Below, piece after piece: positions 1 through 7,572 of a DNA stretch of 16,010 bases. Under the pieces are notes generated by a model. It ran no database searches. It was given only the letters and a program-made list of their open reading frames with translations, and was not told where the DNA came from. A program made the translations under genes and the position numbers. How positions within the stretch are numbered: position 1 is the first letter of the stretch; each line of letters starts with the position of its first letter. This DNA is from JBFJVZ01 sp041623895 (GTDB lineage Bacteria; Planctomycetota; Planctomycetia; Pirellulales; Pirellulaceae), in contig JBFJVZ010000144.1 in assembly GCA_041623895.1 (NCBI GenBank), forward strand, positions 1-16,010, given 5' to 3'.

Positions 1-12
1 GGGAAGGCACAC

Positions 13-45
13 GCGGTATTCCCGTGCGGTATTCCCGTGCGGTTT
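13..45. repeat. 13-bp tandem direct repeat, about 2.5 copies
   Basis: The unit GCGGTATTCCCGT occurs at 13-25 and again at 26-38, followed by a partial third copy (GCGGTTT, 39-45). It lies about 90 bp upstream of the first gene, next to the hairpin at 49-67. No function can be assigned. It could be a regulatory direct repeat or a simple slippage product. Confidence 0.6.
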
Positions 46-48
46 CAG

Positions 49-67
49 TTGCCGGTCCCGCCGGCAA
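49..67. other. Short perfect hairpin upstream of the first gene
   Basis: TTGCCGG (49-55) and CCGGCAA (61-67) form a perfect 7-bp stem around a 5-nt loop. No T-tract follows on either strand, so it is not a standard intrinsic terminator. It sits 67 bp before the ATG at 135 and may be the end of an upstream transcript or a 5'-UTR structure. The assignment is uncertain. Confidence 0.35.
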
Positions 68-134
68 TTCCCGATAACTAGGTCATAAGAATTCCCTTAC
101 GTCTCTGCTAAGACACTTCCTCCACGCTACCGGC

Positions 135-1127
135 ATGACTGAACCCGCAAAACCTGCTCCACAGCCCGAAAACATTTGGCTCAACATCGGTCTCAACGTC
201 CTCATCCCATCCGTGCTGATGACGAAGGGCAAGGACTGGCTTGGCCTGGAACCTGCTTGGCTGTTGGTCGTCGCACTGGCCTTTCCGGTCACGTACGGCG
301 TCTACGACTTCATCACGCGCAAGAAGTACAACTTTTTTTCGATCTTGGGCTTCGTCAGCATTCTGATTTCCGGCGGAACCGGTTCCGGCAAGACCACGTT
401 TTTGAACGTCCTCTCCAGCGCCGTACCGCACGACGAAAGAATCGCCACGATTGAAGATTCCGCCGAATTGCAACTTCAACAATCGCACGTGGTGCGGATG
501 GAGACTCGTCCGGCCAACATCGAAGGTCGTGGCCAGGTGACACAGCGAGATCTTGTTCGCAACGCCCTGCGGATGCGGCCCGACCGCATCATTGTCGGCG
601 AATGTCGCGGCCCCGAAGCGCTGGACATGTTGCAGGCGATGAACACCGGGCACGAAGGCAGTTTGACAACGATTCATGCCAACAGCCCTCGCGATGCCAC
701 CAGCCGGCTGGAAGTGATGGTCGGGATGGCCGGATTTGATATGCCCATCTGGGTGGTTCGGCGACAGATCGCGTCCGCGATTCACTTGGTCATCCAACTG
801 GCCAGGCTTTCGGGCGGCGCGCGGAAGATCGTTGCCGTTTCAGAAATTACGGGGCTGGAGGGCGACGTGCTGGCCATGCACGACTTGTTCCAATTCCGGC
901 AGACAGGCGTCGATGCGAACCGACGGGCGCAAGGATACTTCTGTGCGACCGGCATTCGACCGCGGTGCCTGTCTCAGCTGGAGATCCGCGGAAGTCACAT
1001 CCCGCCCGAAATGTTTGAGGCGCGGATGCTGACTGCGACGCAACCCGACGCACAACCTGAGGCACAACCTGAGGCACAACCTGAGGCACAACCTGAGGCA
1101 CAACCTAGCGCAGGAGATAAACAGTGA
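135..1127 (+). CDS. Chimeric protein: VC0807-like membrane N-terminus joined to CpaF/TadA pilus ATPase C-terminal half
   Basis: Residues 1 to about 75 (330 aa total) have the look of a VC0807-family integral membrane protein: a WLNIGLNVLIPS stretch, a second hydrophobic segment at about 41-60, then YDFITRKKYNFFSILGFVS. From about residue 76 the protein is a CpaF/TadA-type secretion ATPase. It has a P-loop GGTGSGKT (80-87), an Asp box (TIEDSAELQL, 105-114), Walker B (RIIVGECRG, 151-159) and a His box (GHEGSLTTIHAN, 172-183). It ends in an AQPE repeat tail. CpaF proteins usually exceed 400 aa with a large N-terminal domain before the P-loop; that domain is absent here. It normally powers Flp pilus assembly at the inner membrane, and this version may not do so. 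The ATG at 135 is the only in-frame start before an upstream stop, and no Shine-Dalgarno is visible. The fusion could be genuine or an assembly artefact. Confidence 0.85.
   Translation: MTEPAKPAPQPENIWLNIGLNVLIPSVLMTKGKDWLGLEPAWLLVVALAFPVTYGVYDFITRKKYNFFSILGFVSILISGGTGSGKTTFLNVLSSAVPHDERIATIEDSAELQLQQSHVVRMETRPANIEGRGQVTQRDLVRNALRMRPDRIIVGECRGPEALDMLQAMNTGHEGSLTTIHANSPRDATSRLEVMVGMAGFDMPIWVVRRQIASAIHLVIQLARLSGGARKIVAVSEITGLEGDVLAMHDLFQFRQTGVDANRRAQGYFCATGIRPRCLSQLEIRGSHIPPEMFEARMLTATQPDAQPEAQPEAQPEAQPEAQPSAGDKQ
1038..1109 (+). repeat. 12-bp coding minisatellite (AQPE repeat)
   Basis: Four perfect copies of GCACAACCTGAG (1050-1061, 1062-1073, 1074-1085, 1086-1097) are flanked by a degenerate copy at 1038-1049 and a diverged copy at 1098-1109. 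They encode Ala-Gln-Pro-Glu repeats at the C-terminus of the CpaF-like protein. The unit is a multiple of three, so changes in copy number keep the frame and the overlap with tadB. The tail is probably a flexible extension outside the ATPase fold. Confidence 0.9.
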
Positions 1128-2107
1128 CACTCCATTCAAACCTCGTGAGCGCAATGTCGCCGACCACCATCACCGTGCTTGTCTTTGTGGCCGTGGTGCT
1201 GGCTGGTTTTACCATCTATTCACTCGTCCGCGATGTGACGCAAAGCGATTCCAGGCGAGTAAAGAAGCGGATCGAAGAAGAATTTGGCCACAGCCCTGAT
1301 GCCGTTCGTTTGTTTCAGAATTTAAGCGAAGCTGCGCCCGATCCGTTCCACGAAGAACAGCAAGCCAATGACTGGTGGAAATCGTTTCGGATGATGGTCG
1401 AACAATCCGGTCTCTCCGTAACTGCCGAAACGGTGATTTTACGCGGACTGGGCGTGGGTCTAACGCTGGCTGCGATCGCATTCCTGCTGACCCGCAGCAT
1501 CGGGTTGTCGCTGGTGCTGGCAGCAATCGGTTTTTTTGCACCCGCCGCCTATGTGACCTTCAAGCGGAACCAGCGGTTGGAAAAACTCAGAACGCAACTG
1601 GCTGATGCCTACGCCATGATGAGCCGCGTAATGCGAGCCGGACAGACTTCCACGCAAGCAATGCACCTGGTCTCGCAAGAGTTCAGCGATCCAATTGCTG
1701 GCGAGTTCGCTTTCTGCAATGAGCAGCAGGATCTTGGTCTGCCGCCGGATATCGCATTACGAGAGCTCGCCAGGCGGACTGGAATTCTGGAAATCAAGAT
1801 GTTCGTTGTGGCTGCCATGGTGCATCGCGAAGCGGGCGGCAGCCTGGCCGAGTTGCTGGACAATCTTGCCAGCGTGATTCGAGCCCGGTTCCGGGTCCGC
1901 GGTGAGATCCGAACGCTCACGGCCGAGGGCAGATTCCAGGCGGCGGTGCTGCTGGTGTTGCCGCTGTTGCTGTTTGCCATGATGTATGTGATCAGGCCCG
2001 ATTACATGAGGGTTCTGTTTAACTATCCCTGGCTGATTGCTGCGGCGTTTGTCTCAGAATTATTTGGTGCTGTTTGGATTAGAAAGATCATCAACTTTGA
2101 ATACTAA
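1124..2107 (+). CDS. tadB: Tad pilus inner-membrane platform protein TadB (T2SSF domain)
   Basis: 327 aa. It has an N-terminal TM segment (about residues 15-35), a cytoplasmic stretch rich in charged residues, a TM pair at about 105-140, a T2SSF/GspF-like helical domain (about 155-285, with the RVMRAGQTSTQAMHLVSQEF and FVVAAMVHREAGGSLAELLDNLA signatures), and C-terminal TM segments. TadB and TadC form the platform that couples the CpaF ATPase to extrusion of Flp pilin. The GTG start at 1124 overlaps the upstream stop as GTGA, and a GGAG at 1113-1116 gives normal spacing, so translation is probably coupled to the ATPase gene. An internal ATG at 1154 is possible but less well placed. Confidence 0.9.
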   Translation: MTLHSNLVSAMSPTTITVLVFVAVVLAGFTIYSLVRDVTQSDSRRVKKRIEEEFGHSPDAVRLFQNLSEAAPDPFHEEQQANDWWKSFRMMVEQSGLSVTAETVILRGLGVGLTLAAIAFLLTRSIGLSLVLAAIGFFAPAAYVTFKRNQRLEKLRTQLADAYAMMSRVMRAGQTSTQAMHLVSQEFSDPIAGEFAFCNEQQDLGLPPDIALRELARRTGILEIKMFVVAAMVHREAGGSLAELLDNLASVIRARFRVRGEIRTLTAEGRFQAAVLLVLPLLLFAMMYVIRPDYMRVLFNYPWLIAAAFVSELFGAVWIRKIINFEY

Positions 2108-2122
2108 CTTCGAGAGTGACCG

Positions 2123-2191
2123 ATGCGAACGCTTTCCAACATCGTGACATTGTTAATGGAAACGTTGGCTGTTAATGGGGGAACGAAATAA
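2123..2191 (+). CDS. Possible 22-codon micro-ORF coupled to tadC
   Basis: An ATG at 2123 opens a 22-residue frame (MRTLSNIVTLLMETLAVNGG plus TK). Its TAA stop (2189-2191) shares one base with the tadC ATG in a TAATG arrangement. It fills almost the whole 83-bp tadB-tadC spacer. A weak purine run (CGAGAG) lies upstream. It may be a leader whose translation delivers ribosomes to tadC, or a chance frame; at this length sequence alone cannot decide. No homology is recognised. Confidence 0.3.
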   Translation: MRTLSNIVTLLMETLAVNGGTK

Positions 2192-3120
2192 TGGATCCGA
2201 CACTGATGGTGGCTGCGTTTGTCATGGCCAGCAGTTTGGTCATGCTGATTGCCCTGTTGATGAGCGGGCATCATGGTCGCGTCGCGGAACGCCTGCAGGG
2301 GCTCTCCGTGCCTGTCGGGGGCGAGCCGATCCCGGATGACATGATGGCGCGGCTGACCACGAAGGTGATTCCGCGCATCGCCATTCCCCTGGTTCCGCAG
2401 GACCAGGAAGAACAGGGGCGACTGCGAGTTCGCTTGATCCAGGCCGGCTACTACGGCGAGCAAGCGATTCCGATTTTTCTGGGCATGAAAATGGCGTTCA
2501 TTTTCTTGCCACTCATTGCTGGAATTGCAGCAGGGTTTTCCGGTTTGGTTCCGCTCTTTAATGGCGTGCTCGGCGGCGCCATGGGAGGCATCGTCGGTTT
2601 TCTGTTGCCAAGCTGGTGGTTACTGCACAGAAAACAGACGCGTCAGCAAGCCGTCCGCACCGCGCTGCCGGACGCCATCGACATGATCGTTGTCTGCGCA
2701 CAAGCGGGACTAAGTCTGGATGCCGCCATCCAACGTGTCGGCAGCGAACTGCGTCTGGCCCATCAATTGCTGGCTACTGAACTTCGCATCGTCAATCGCA
2801 CCACGGAAATGGGGATGGGCATGCCGGAAGCACTCAGCCAATTGGCAGGACGGTTTGACCTGGAGGAACTGCGCTATTTGGCCACCATCGTCCGGGAGGC
2901 AGAGAATTTTGGAACCAGTGTGGTCAAGTCGCTGCAGGTGCATGCGGAAACATTGCGCACTCAACGCCTGCAAAGAGCCGAAGAGGCTGCCAGAAAGGCC
3001 AGCGTCAAAATGTTGTTCCCCACCCTGCTATTCATCTTCCCCGTGATTTTTCTTGTTGTTTTAGCACCTTCGGTGATCCACATCATGGAACTGCTGAATG
3101 AAGTCGTCGGCCAGCAATGA
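2191..3120 (+). CDS. tadC: Tad pilus inner-membrane platform protein TadC (T2SSF domain)
   Basis: 309 aa. It has an N-terminal TM segment (about 5-25), a hydrophobic pair at about 95-145, then a T2SSF domain (about 160-285) with the sequence ALPDAIDMIVVCAQAGLSLD that is characteristic of TadC proteins, followed by an E/R-rich amphipathic helix and a C-terminal TM helix (about 278-300). It partners TadB in the inner-membrane platform. The ATG start is preceded by a G-rich run (GGGGGAA, 2177-2183). Its stop overlaps a possible ATG of the next gene as ATGA, so the genes are tightly linked. Confidence 0.9.
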   Translation: MDPTLMVAAFVMASSLVMLIALLMSGHHGRVAERLQGLSVPVGGEPIPDDMMARLTTKVIPRIAIPLVPQDQEEQGRLRVRLIQAGYYGEQAIPIFLGMKMAFIFLPLIAGIAAGFSGLVPLFNGVLGGAMGGIVGFLLPSWWLLHRKQTRQQAVRTALPDAIDMIVVCAQAGLSLDAAIQRVGSELRLAHQLLATELRIVNRTTEMGMGMPEALSQLAGRFDLEELRYLATIVREAENFGTSVVKSLQVHAETLRTQRLQRAEEAARKASVKMLFPTLLFIFPVIFLVVLAPSVIHIMELLNEVVGQQ

Positions 3121-3131
3121 GTGGAGAAGCC

Positions 3132-3716
3132 ATGAATTCCGGAACCAAATCGAGTAATCGCGAACTGCTTCGCTACTGGCAGCAGTTTTCAGAGACGATT
3201 CGCTTGTTCGCTGAAAAACGAAATCAGCGCAGCGAGATACGACAAGAGGACTACGAACAGGTTCATGCCGGATTGATCCAGTCAATTCTGGATGCCACGG
3301 AGTCCGGTTCCGATCAACATCAGTTGCATCTGGCGATGAAGGAACTTGCCGAACCGTGGGTCAATGTCGCAGCACTGCAGGAGGCCGACGCTCGCCTGTT
3401 GAAGGATCTGGCCGAGCGTTGCGATAGCTTGAATCAGCAACTGTCAAAGAAAAGTCCGGCGATGTTGTCCTCAGGAGTCTCTCTGGCGATTCTGCTTGGC
3501 GTGTTCCTGGCAGCGTTCGTGCTCGTACTGGGAATTGACGTTTGGTCTGGCCTGTATGACAGATTCTTTGACGGATCCGGCGCCATGGTGGCAGACTGGT
3601 TGGATGCTTTAGAACGTAACCGGAATCATGCCCGAAGTTGGTTGATCGGCATCGTGCTTGCATTGTCCACTGCAGCGACGGCCTGGTTCGTGTTTCGAGC
3701 ACCGAGGACTTATTGA
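3132..3716 (+). CDS. Unknown two-TM protein of the Tad locus
   Basis: 194 aa from the chosen start. The ATG at 3132 has GGAG (3122-3125) at good spacing. An in-frame ATG at 3117, overlapping the tadC stop as ATGA, is the alternative and adds five residues. The first ~100 residues are hydrophilic, charged and probably helical. A TM segment (about residues 113-133), a short loop, a second TM segment (about 172-190) and a brief Arg-containing tail follow. Both termini are therefore predicted on the same side of the membrane. I recognise no family. Its place between the platform genes and the pseudopilins suggests a membrane accessory of pilus assembly, but that is inference from context only. 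Confidence 0.75.
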   Translation: MNSGTKSSNRELLRYWQQFSETIRLFAEKRNQRSEIRQEDYEQVHAGLIQSILDATESGSDQHQLHLAMKELAEPWVNVAALQEADARLLKDLAERCDSLNQQLSKKSPAMLSSGVSLAILLGVFLAAFVLVLGIDVWSGLYDRFFDGSGAMVADWLDALERNRNHARSWLIGIVLALSTAATAWFVFRAPRTY

Positions 3717-3733
3717 ACCGTGTTAGGAATGTC

Positions 3734-4159
3734 ATGAACAATCGAGACATCATTGTGGCAAACCGCCGAAGCGGGGCTGCGGCGGTGGAGCTCGCGATTT
3801 CGATGACGCTACTGATCACGATCGTGTTTGGTTGTGTCGATGTCGGACGATTTGCCTACAGCTATATCAGCATCTCCAGCGCCACTAACGAAGCGGCCGC
3901 TTTCGCCAGCTTGCACGGAATCGGCGAGTTTGGAGGGATGGAGCCGTGGATCGCGGCGGTGCGGCAAAGAGCAATTGACGAAGCTCCCTCGCTCGATCCG
4001 CCGATTCAGGCATCGGACGTTACGGTGGACACCAGCGTGCTGGGCCAGGGATTGGTCAGTGTGAGTGTGGACTACACATTTCAAACCGTTGTGTCATGGC
4101 CGTGGCTTCCTTCACAGTTGCCGATGAGCCGTAGAGTCATCCTTAATCAGACCCCTTAA
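3734..4159 (+). CDS. tadE: TadE-like minor pseudopilin
   Basis: 141 aa. The frame is open further upstream to an ATG at 3638, inside the previous gene. The ATG at 3734 is preferred because AGGA (3724-3727) precedes it at normal spacing and the product then begins like other TadE proteins. The N-terminus RRSGAAAVELAISMTLL carries a prepilin-peptidase-like site: Gly14 with Glu19 at +5 of the mature form, running into a single TM helix. The periplasmic part is short and mixed alpha/beta. TadE-family pseudopilins are processed by TadV-type peptidases and are needed for Flp pilus biogenesis. It is followed 17 bp later by a second member of the family. Confidence 0.85.
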   Translation: MNNRDIIVANRRSGAAAVELAISMTLLITIVFGCVDVGRFAYSYISISSATNEAAAFASLHGIGEFGGMEPWIAAVRQRAIDEAPSLDPPIQASDVTVDTSVLGQGLVSVSVDYTFQTVVSWPWLPSQLPMSRRVILNQTP

Positions 4160-4176
4160 GCATCCAAGTTAGGACA

Positions 4177-4638
4177 ATGCAGCGAAATCGGACACATAGT
4201 CGACAACACCAACCAAGGGGCGCCGTTCTGGTGGAAGCAGCGATCACCTTGCCGGTATTCTTGTTCCTGGTCTTGGGAATGATGGATCTGGGGATCGCGG
4301 TCCAACGTCGTAACCTGGTAGCCGAAGCAGCCCGTATGGGAGCGCGGCAGGCCATCGTCCATGGGTCAGACGCCGTACAACTCGGGCCCTGGACTGCCGA
4401 TTCTGCAGTCGCCGGTGTCCGCGCCCGACTGGAGCCACTGATGGCCGCCTCCGGAATCGCTCCGGCTGATTTCGATGTTAGCGTCACCTACCAAAAAAAT
4501 GACCCAAACGCCGACCACAATTCGCCGGGCAGTACGGTCGTCGTACGGGTCTCGGTCGACTACGAACACGTTGTCCCGTTTCCGGCCTTCGATCCAATCA
4601 CGGTCGCCAGCGAGTCCAGCATGATTATCTCGAATTGA
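4177..4638 (+). CDS. TadE/TadF-like minor pseudopilin
   Basis: 153 aa. Like its upstream neighbour it has a basic leader, then Gly15-AVLVE with Glu20 at +5, followed by a TM helix (ITLPVFLFLVLGMMDLGIAV) and a conserved EAARMGARQA region, then a periplasmic domain of about 90 residues. This is the TadE-like pseudopilin layout. AGGAC at 4170-4174 lies close before the ATG. Paired TadE/TadF pseudopilins are usual in Tad loci, so this copy probably plays the TadF role, but sequence alone does not separate the two. Confidence 0.85.
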   Translation: MQRNRTHSRQHQPRGAVLVEAAITLPVFLFLVLGMMDLGIAVQRRNLVAEAARMGARQAIVHGSDAVQLGPWTADSAVAGVRARLEPLMAASGIAPADFDVSVTYQKNDPNADHNSPGSTVVVRVSVDYEHVVPFPAFDPITVASESSMIISN

Positions 4639-4659
4639 TGTAGCGAGGAAGGTGCCGAC

Positions 4660-6219
4660 ATGAACAAAGCAAGATGCACGAGGCGCAACAGAAAACAGCG
4701 CATCGCAAACAACAAACGTCCGGGTGTCATTCTGGTCCTGTTTGCCATCATGCTCGCGCTGCTAATCGGCATGATCGGCTTGGTCGTCGATGGCGGCTTG
4801 ATGCTGGCAAGTCACGAGCGCGCCCAAAACATTGCCGACTCGACTGCACGTAGCGTGGCCATCGCGCTGCACAATGGGGATGAGGAGCTCTCGCCGCAGA
4901 AAAACGGCGAACGGTTTGCTTTCACGTATAACCACTTGCCGGATGATCCCGAGATGACCCCCGCTCAGCAGGTGATCGTCAACCATCCACCGCAAAGCGG
5001 CGCCTTTGCTGGCATCAACGACTACGTCGAAGTCATCATCACGCACCCCATGGATACCAACTTCATTCAGGTGCTGGGTGTGGCAACGCATCAACGTGTG
5101 TCCGCAAGGGCAGTGGCGGGATTTCGCACGTTTCCGAAGAGTGCCGGAGTGGTGATTTTGGATCCTCGCGGTAACCCTGGGCTGTCAGTCCAAGGAACCA
5201 ATGCCAAGCTGCAAGTCAATTCGGCAATTCTCGTCTTTACCCGACGCGTAGGAGAAAACGAGTTCGGCGCAACCGTTGGTGAGTTTGCTGCCGGACAGCC
5301 CTCGGTCACCATGGGCGGTGCGGGTGCCACAATGGAAGCCACCGAGTTGATTGTGTCCGGCGGCGTCGACCGTTGGGAGAACTATGTTGCACCGGCTGTG
5401 GATGTTCTTCACGCCGGTACCGAGGATCGCGTCGACGATCCCTTTCACGACAGGCCGATGCGCTTGCCGATTCCAATCGAGGGGAATGGAGTGATCAACC
5501 GCGACCTCGGTTCTGTTTCCATTACTAACAACAACCAGACGGGAATCTACCCCGAGAACCCCGACAGCATCAACACATACAACAAGGAAACCGGCGTAAC
5601 CACGCTACATCCCGGGATCTACAACCAAATCAGGATCTCCGGAGGCGAGGTTGAATTCAAGCCCGGCATCTACGTGTTGCAGAACATCAGTGGGGGCGGA
5701 AATATCTTGTCGATCACCGGCGGGACAGTTACCGGCTTAGGCGTGATGTTCTATAACACCGCAAGCAGTTGGGATCCCGTTACCGGCGGCGACGATCAAC
5801 GCGACGACTTGGCTGAAGACACCACCAGTGAAACGGAACCGTTTAATGTGCAAAGCACCCAGTTTGGTGGCATCGATATCCACGGGGAACACGTCCACCT
5901 GACGGGCATTGATACGAACCTTTATGCCTATTTCAACGAGCACGGTGAGCCAATCGACGAAGACATCGACGTGTTCAATGACATGGTCATTTATCAGCGT
6001 CGCTTCAATCAAACTCCGATCAACATCACCAATGGTCAGGACGGTGGAATCGAAGGTCGCTTCTACGCCAAGTGGGCGAATCTGCAGCTCAGTGGCCAGG
6101 GTACCTACAACTTCGCCATTGTCGTTGGCAGCATGAGTGTCAACGGCAGAGCGATTGTGAACGTCCCTGTTGGCATCCCACTGGACCCGTTGATTGAACC
6201 GGTCCGGTTGGTGGAATAG
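4660..6219 (+). CDS. tadG: TadG-like pilus assembly protein with large exported domain
   Basis: 519 aa. A basic N-terminus (residues 1-20) leads to one TM helix (about 22-46, RPGVILVLFAIMLALLIGMIG) and the TadG-like motif VDGGLMLASHERAQNIADSTARS. The long exported part has Gly/Asn-rich, beta-strand-like repeats (for example KPGIYVLQNISGGGNILSITGG, split over 336-357) and the phrase GLGVMFYNT, which suggests a beta-helix-like fold. Unlike the two TadE-like proteins it lacks Glu at +5 of the would-be cleavage site, which suits TadG. TadG-like proteins are thought to act in the periplasm or at the surface in pilus stability. A GAGGAAGG run lies before the ATG. The stop is 13 bp before the next start. 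Confidence 0.85.
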   Translation: MNKARCTRRNRKQRIANNKRPGVILVLFAIMLALLIGMIGLVVDGGLMLASHERAQNIADSTARSVAIALHNGDEELSPQKNGERFAFTYNHLPDDPEMTPAQQVIVNHPPQSGAFAGINDYVEVIITHPMDTNFIQVLGVATHQRVSARAVAGFRTFPKSAGVVILDPRGNPGLSVQGTNAKLQVNSAILVFTRRVGENEFGATVGEFAAGQPSVTMGGAGATMEATELIVSGGVDRWENYVAPAVDVLHAGTEDRVDDPFHDRPMRLPIPIEGNGVINRDLGSVSITNNNQTGIYPENPDSINTYNKETGVTTLHPGIYNQIRISGGEVEFKPGIYVLQNISGGGNILSITGGTVTGLGVMFYNTASSWDPVTGGDDQRDDLAEDTTSETEPFNVQSTQFGGIDIHGEHVHLTGIDTNLYAYFNEHGEPIDEDIDVFNDMVIYQRRFNQTPINITNGQDGGIEGRFYAKWANLQLSGQGTYNFAIVVGSMSVNGRAIVNVPVGIPLDPLIEPVRLVE

Positions 6220-6232
6220 GAAGGAAAGTTCT

Positions 6233-7549
6233 GTGACATCCCAGATTCTTGACCGTGCTGACCAGATCGACACCGAGTATCCGCATCTGCAGGAGCAGGA
6301 TGGGCTGACGGTTCCCAGTGCTCCTATCGAGCTCAGTCACACCGGGCTGGCGCGGGACGTGTTTGCTGATCTTTGTCTCAAGTTCGCACACACGGTACCG
6401 CGTTGTTCCGCACGCTGGGTATCCGACCAGGTCTGCTTGCCGCTGCAGTTGGTCGAAGAATTGTTGATGGAACTGGCGCACGATCACCTGTTGGAAGTTC
6501 TGGGGATGGAGTCTCCGTCCAATCATCGCTACGCGGTGACGCAGCGTGGACATGAACGTGCGCTGGGGATTCTGCGTGCGTCACGCTACCTGGGGCCTGC
6601 ACCGGTGTCGCTGGAGCAATACACGTCGATGATTCATGTGCAGAAAAGTTGGTTCACACAACCATCTTTTCAACAAGTGCAGGAGGTGCTGTCCAACCTG
6701 GTGTTGCCGGATGGCGATGTCCTGATTGCGGCGACAGCTTTGATTGCCGAACGCAGTTTGTTCCTTTGGGGGCCGGCTGGTAATGGCAAGACGAGTGTTG
6801 CCCGGGCGCTGCACGAAGCGGTCGCCGGCGAATTCTGGATCCCGCATGCGATCGGTGTTGGCCACGACATCATTCAACTTTTTGACCCGCACGTTCACCG
6901 GGAGTCGAATCACCAGTTCTCCCGACCCTGGGCAATCGACCGGCGATGGGTTCGTGTACAGCGGCCGTTGATCGTGGTCGGTGGCGAGATGACGCTGGAC
7001 ACACTGGAACTGTCATTCAATTCGGATGGTGGATTTTACGAAGCACCACTGCATGCCAAGGCGAATCACGGCATGTTCGTGATCGACGATTTTGGACGCC
7101 AGCGCGTTGACCCTTGGGACCTGCTGAACAGGTGGATTGTGCCGATGGAGCACTCGTTCGATTATCTGATGTTGCGTAGCGGACGCAAAATCAGCGTGCC
7201 TTTTGAATTGATGCTGATCATCGCCACCAATATTGATCCCAATAAAGTTATGGACCCGGCTTTTCTACGGCGACTGGGATATCGAATTCAAATCACGCGG
7301 CCTACCGAAGAACGGTACCGGGAAATCTTTGCGGCGGTGGCGGCCAAGAATCACCTTGCCGTGCCGGACGGATTACTTGATCGACTGCTCGAACGTTATC
7401 GTCAGGAAAAACGCGAACTCGCCGCCTGCGAGCCGCGGGATTTGATCTCGCGCGTGTGTGACATTTGTTGTTTACGAAATCAGCCATTTGAATTGAACGA
7501 TGAGCTACTGGGACTCGCCTGGTTTGGCTATTTCGGAACCAGCACTTAG
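6233..7549 (+). CDS. AAA+ ATPase with N-terminal winged-helix-like domain, copy 1
   Basis: 438 aa from GTG 6233, which AAGGAAAG (6221-6228) supports. A longer frame from ATG 6194 would overlap tadG and lacks such a site. Residues about 45-115 look like a winged helix ending in YAVTQRGHERA, followed by a conserved YLGPAPVSLEQY linker. The AAA+ core has Walker A GPAGNGKT (180-187), Walker B MFVIDDFG (281-288), sensor-1 ATN (331-333) and a likely arginine finger at R346/R347 in DPAFLRRLGYR. A Cys-containing helical lid follows. It is paralogous throughout to the next gene. The substrate is unknown; given its position inside the Tad locus it may remodel or regulate pilus components. AAA+ membership is certain, the role is inferred. 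Confidence 0.85.
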   Translation: MTSQILDRADQIDTEYPHLQEQDGLTVPSAPIELSHTGLARDVFADLCLKFAHTVPRCSARWVSDQVCLPLQLVEELLMELAHDHLLEVLGMESPSNHRYAVTQRGHERALGILRASRYLGPAPVSLEQYTSMIHVQKSWFTQPSFQQVQEVLSNLVLPDGDVLIAATALIAERSLFLWGPAGNGKTSVARALHEAVAGEFWIPHAIGVGHDIIQLFDPHVHRESNHQFSRPWAIDRRWVRVQRPLIVVGGEMTLDTLELSFNSDGGFYEAPLHAKANHGMFVIDDFGRQRVDPWDLLNRWIVPMEHSFDYLMLRSGRKISVPFELMLIIATNIDPNKVMDPAFLRRLGYRIQITRPTEERYREIFAAVAAKNHLAVPDGLLDRLLERYRQEKRELAACEPRDLISRVCDICCLRNQPFELNDELLGLAWFGYFGTST

Positions 7550-7572
7550 GATTGCAATGAAAGGAACTCCCC

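Noticed and set aside
13..45. CRISPR-like array at the left edge
   Set aside because: The copies are directly adjacent with no spacers and are only 13 bp long; this is a simple tandem repeat.
108..797. 229-codon open frame on the - strand opposite the CpaF-like gene
   Set aside because: It is antisense to clear Walker and His-box motifs and its product is rich in His, Arg and Gln with no domain-like pattern; it is a GC-rich shadow frame.
840..1154. - strand frame with LCLR repeats
   Set aside because: The repeats are the complement of the AQPE minisatellite, so the frame is a by-product of the repeat.
6194..6232. Longer start for AAA+ copy 1 at ATG 6194
   Set aside because: It would overlap the end of tadG and lacks a ribosome site, whereas GTG 6233 has AAGGAAAG at suitable spacing.
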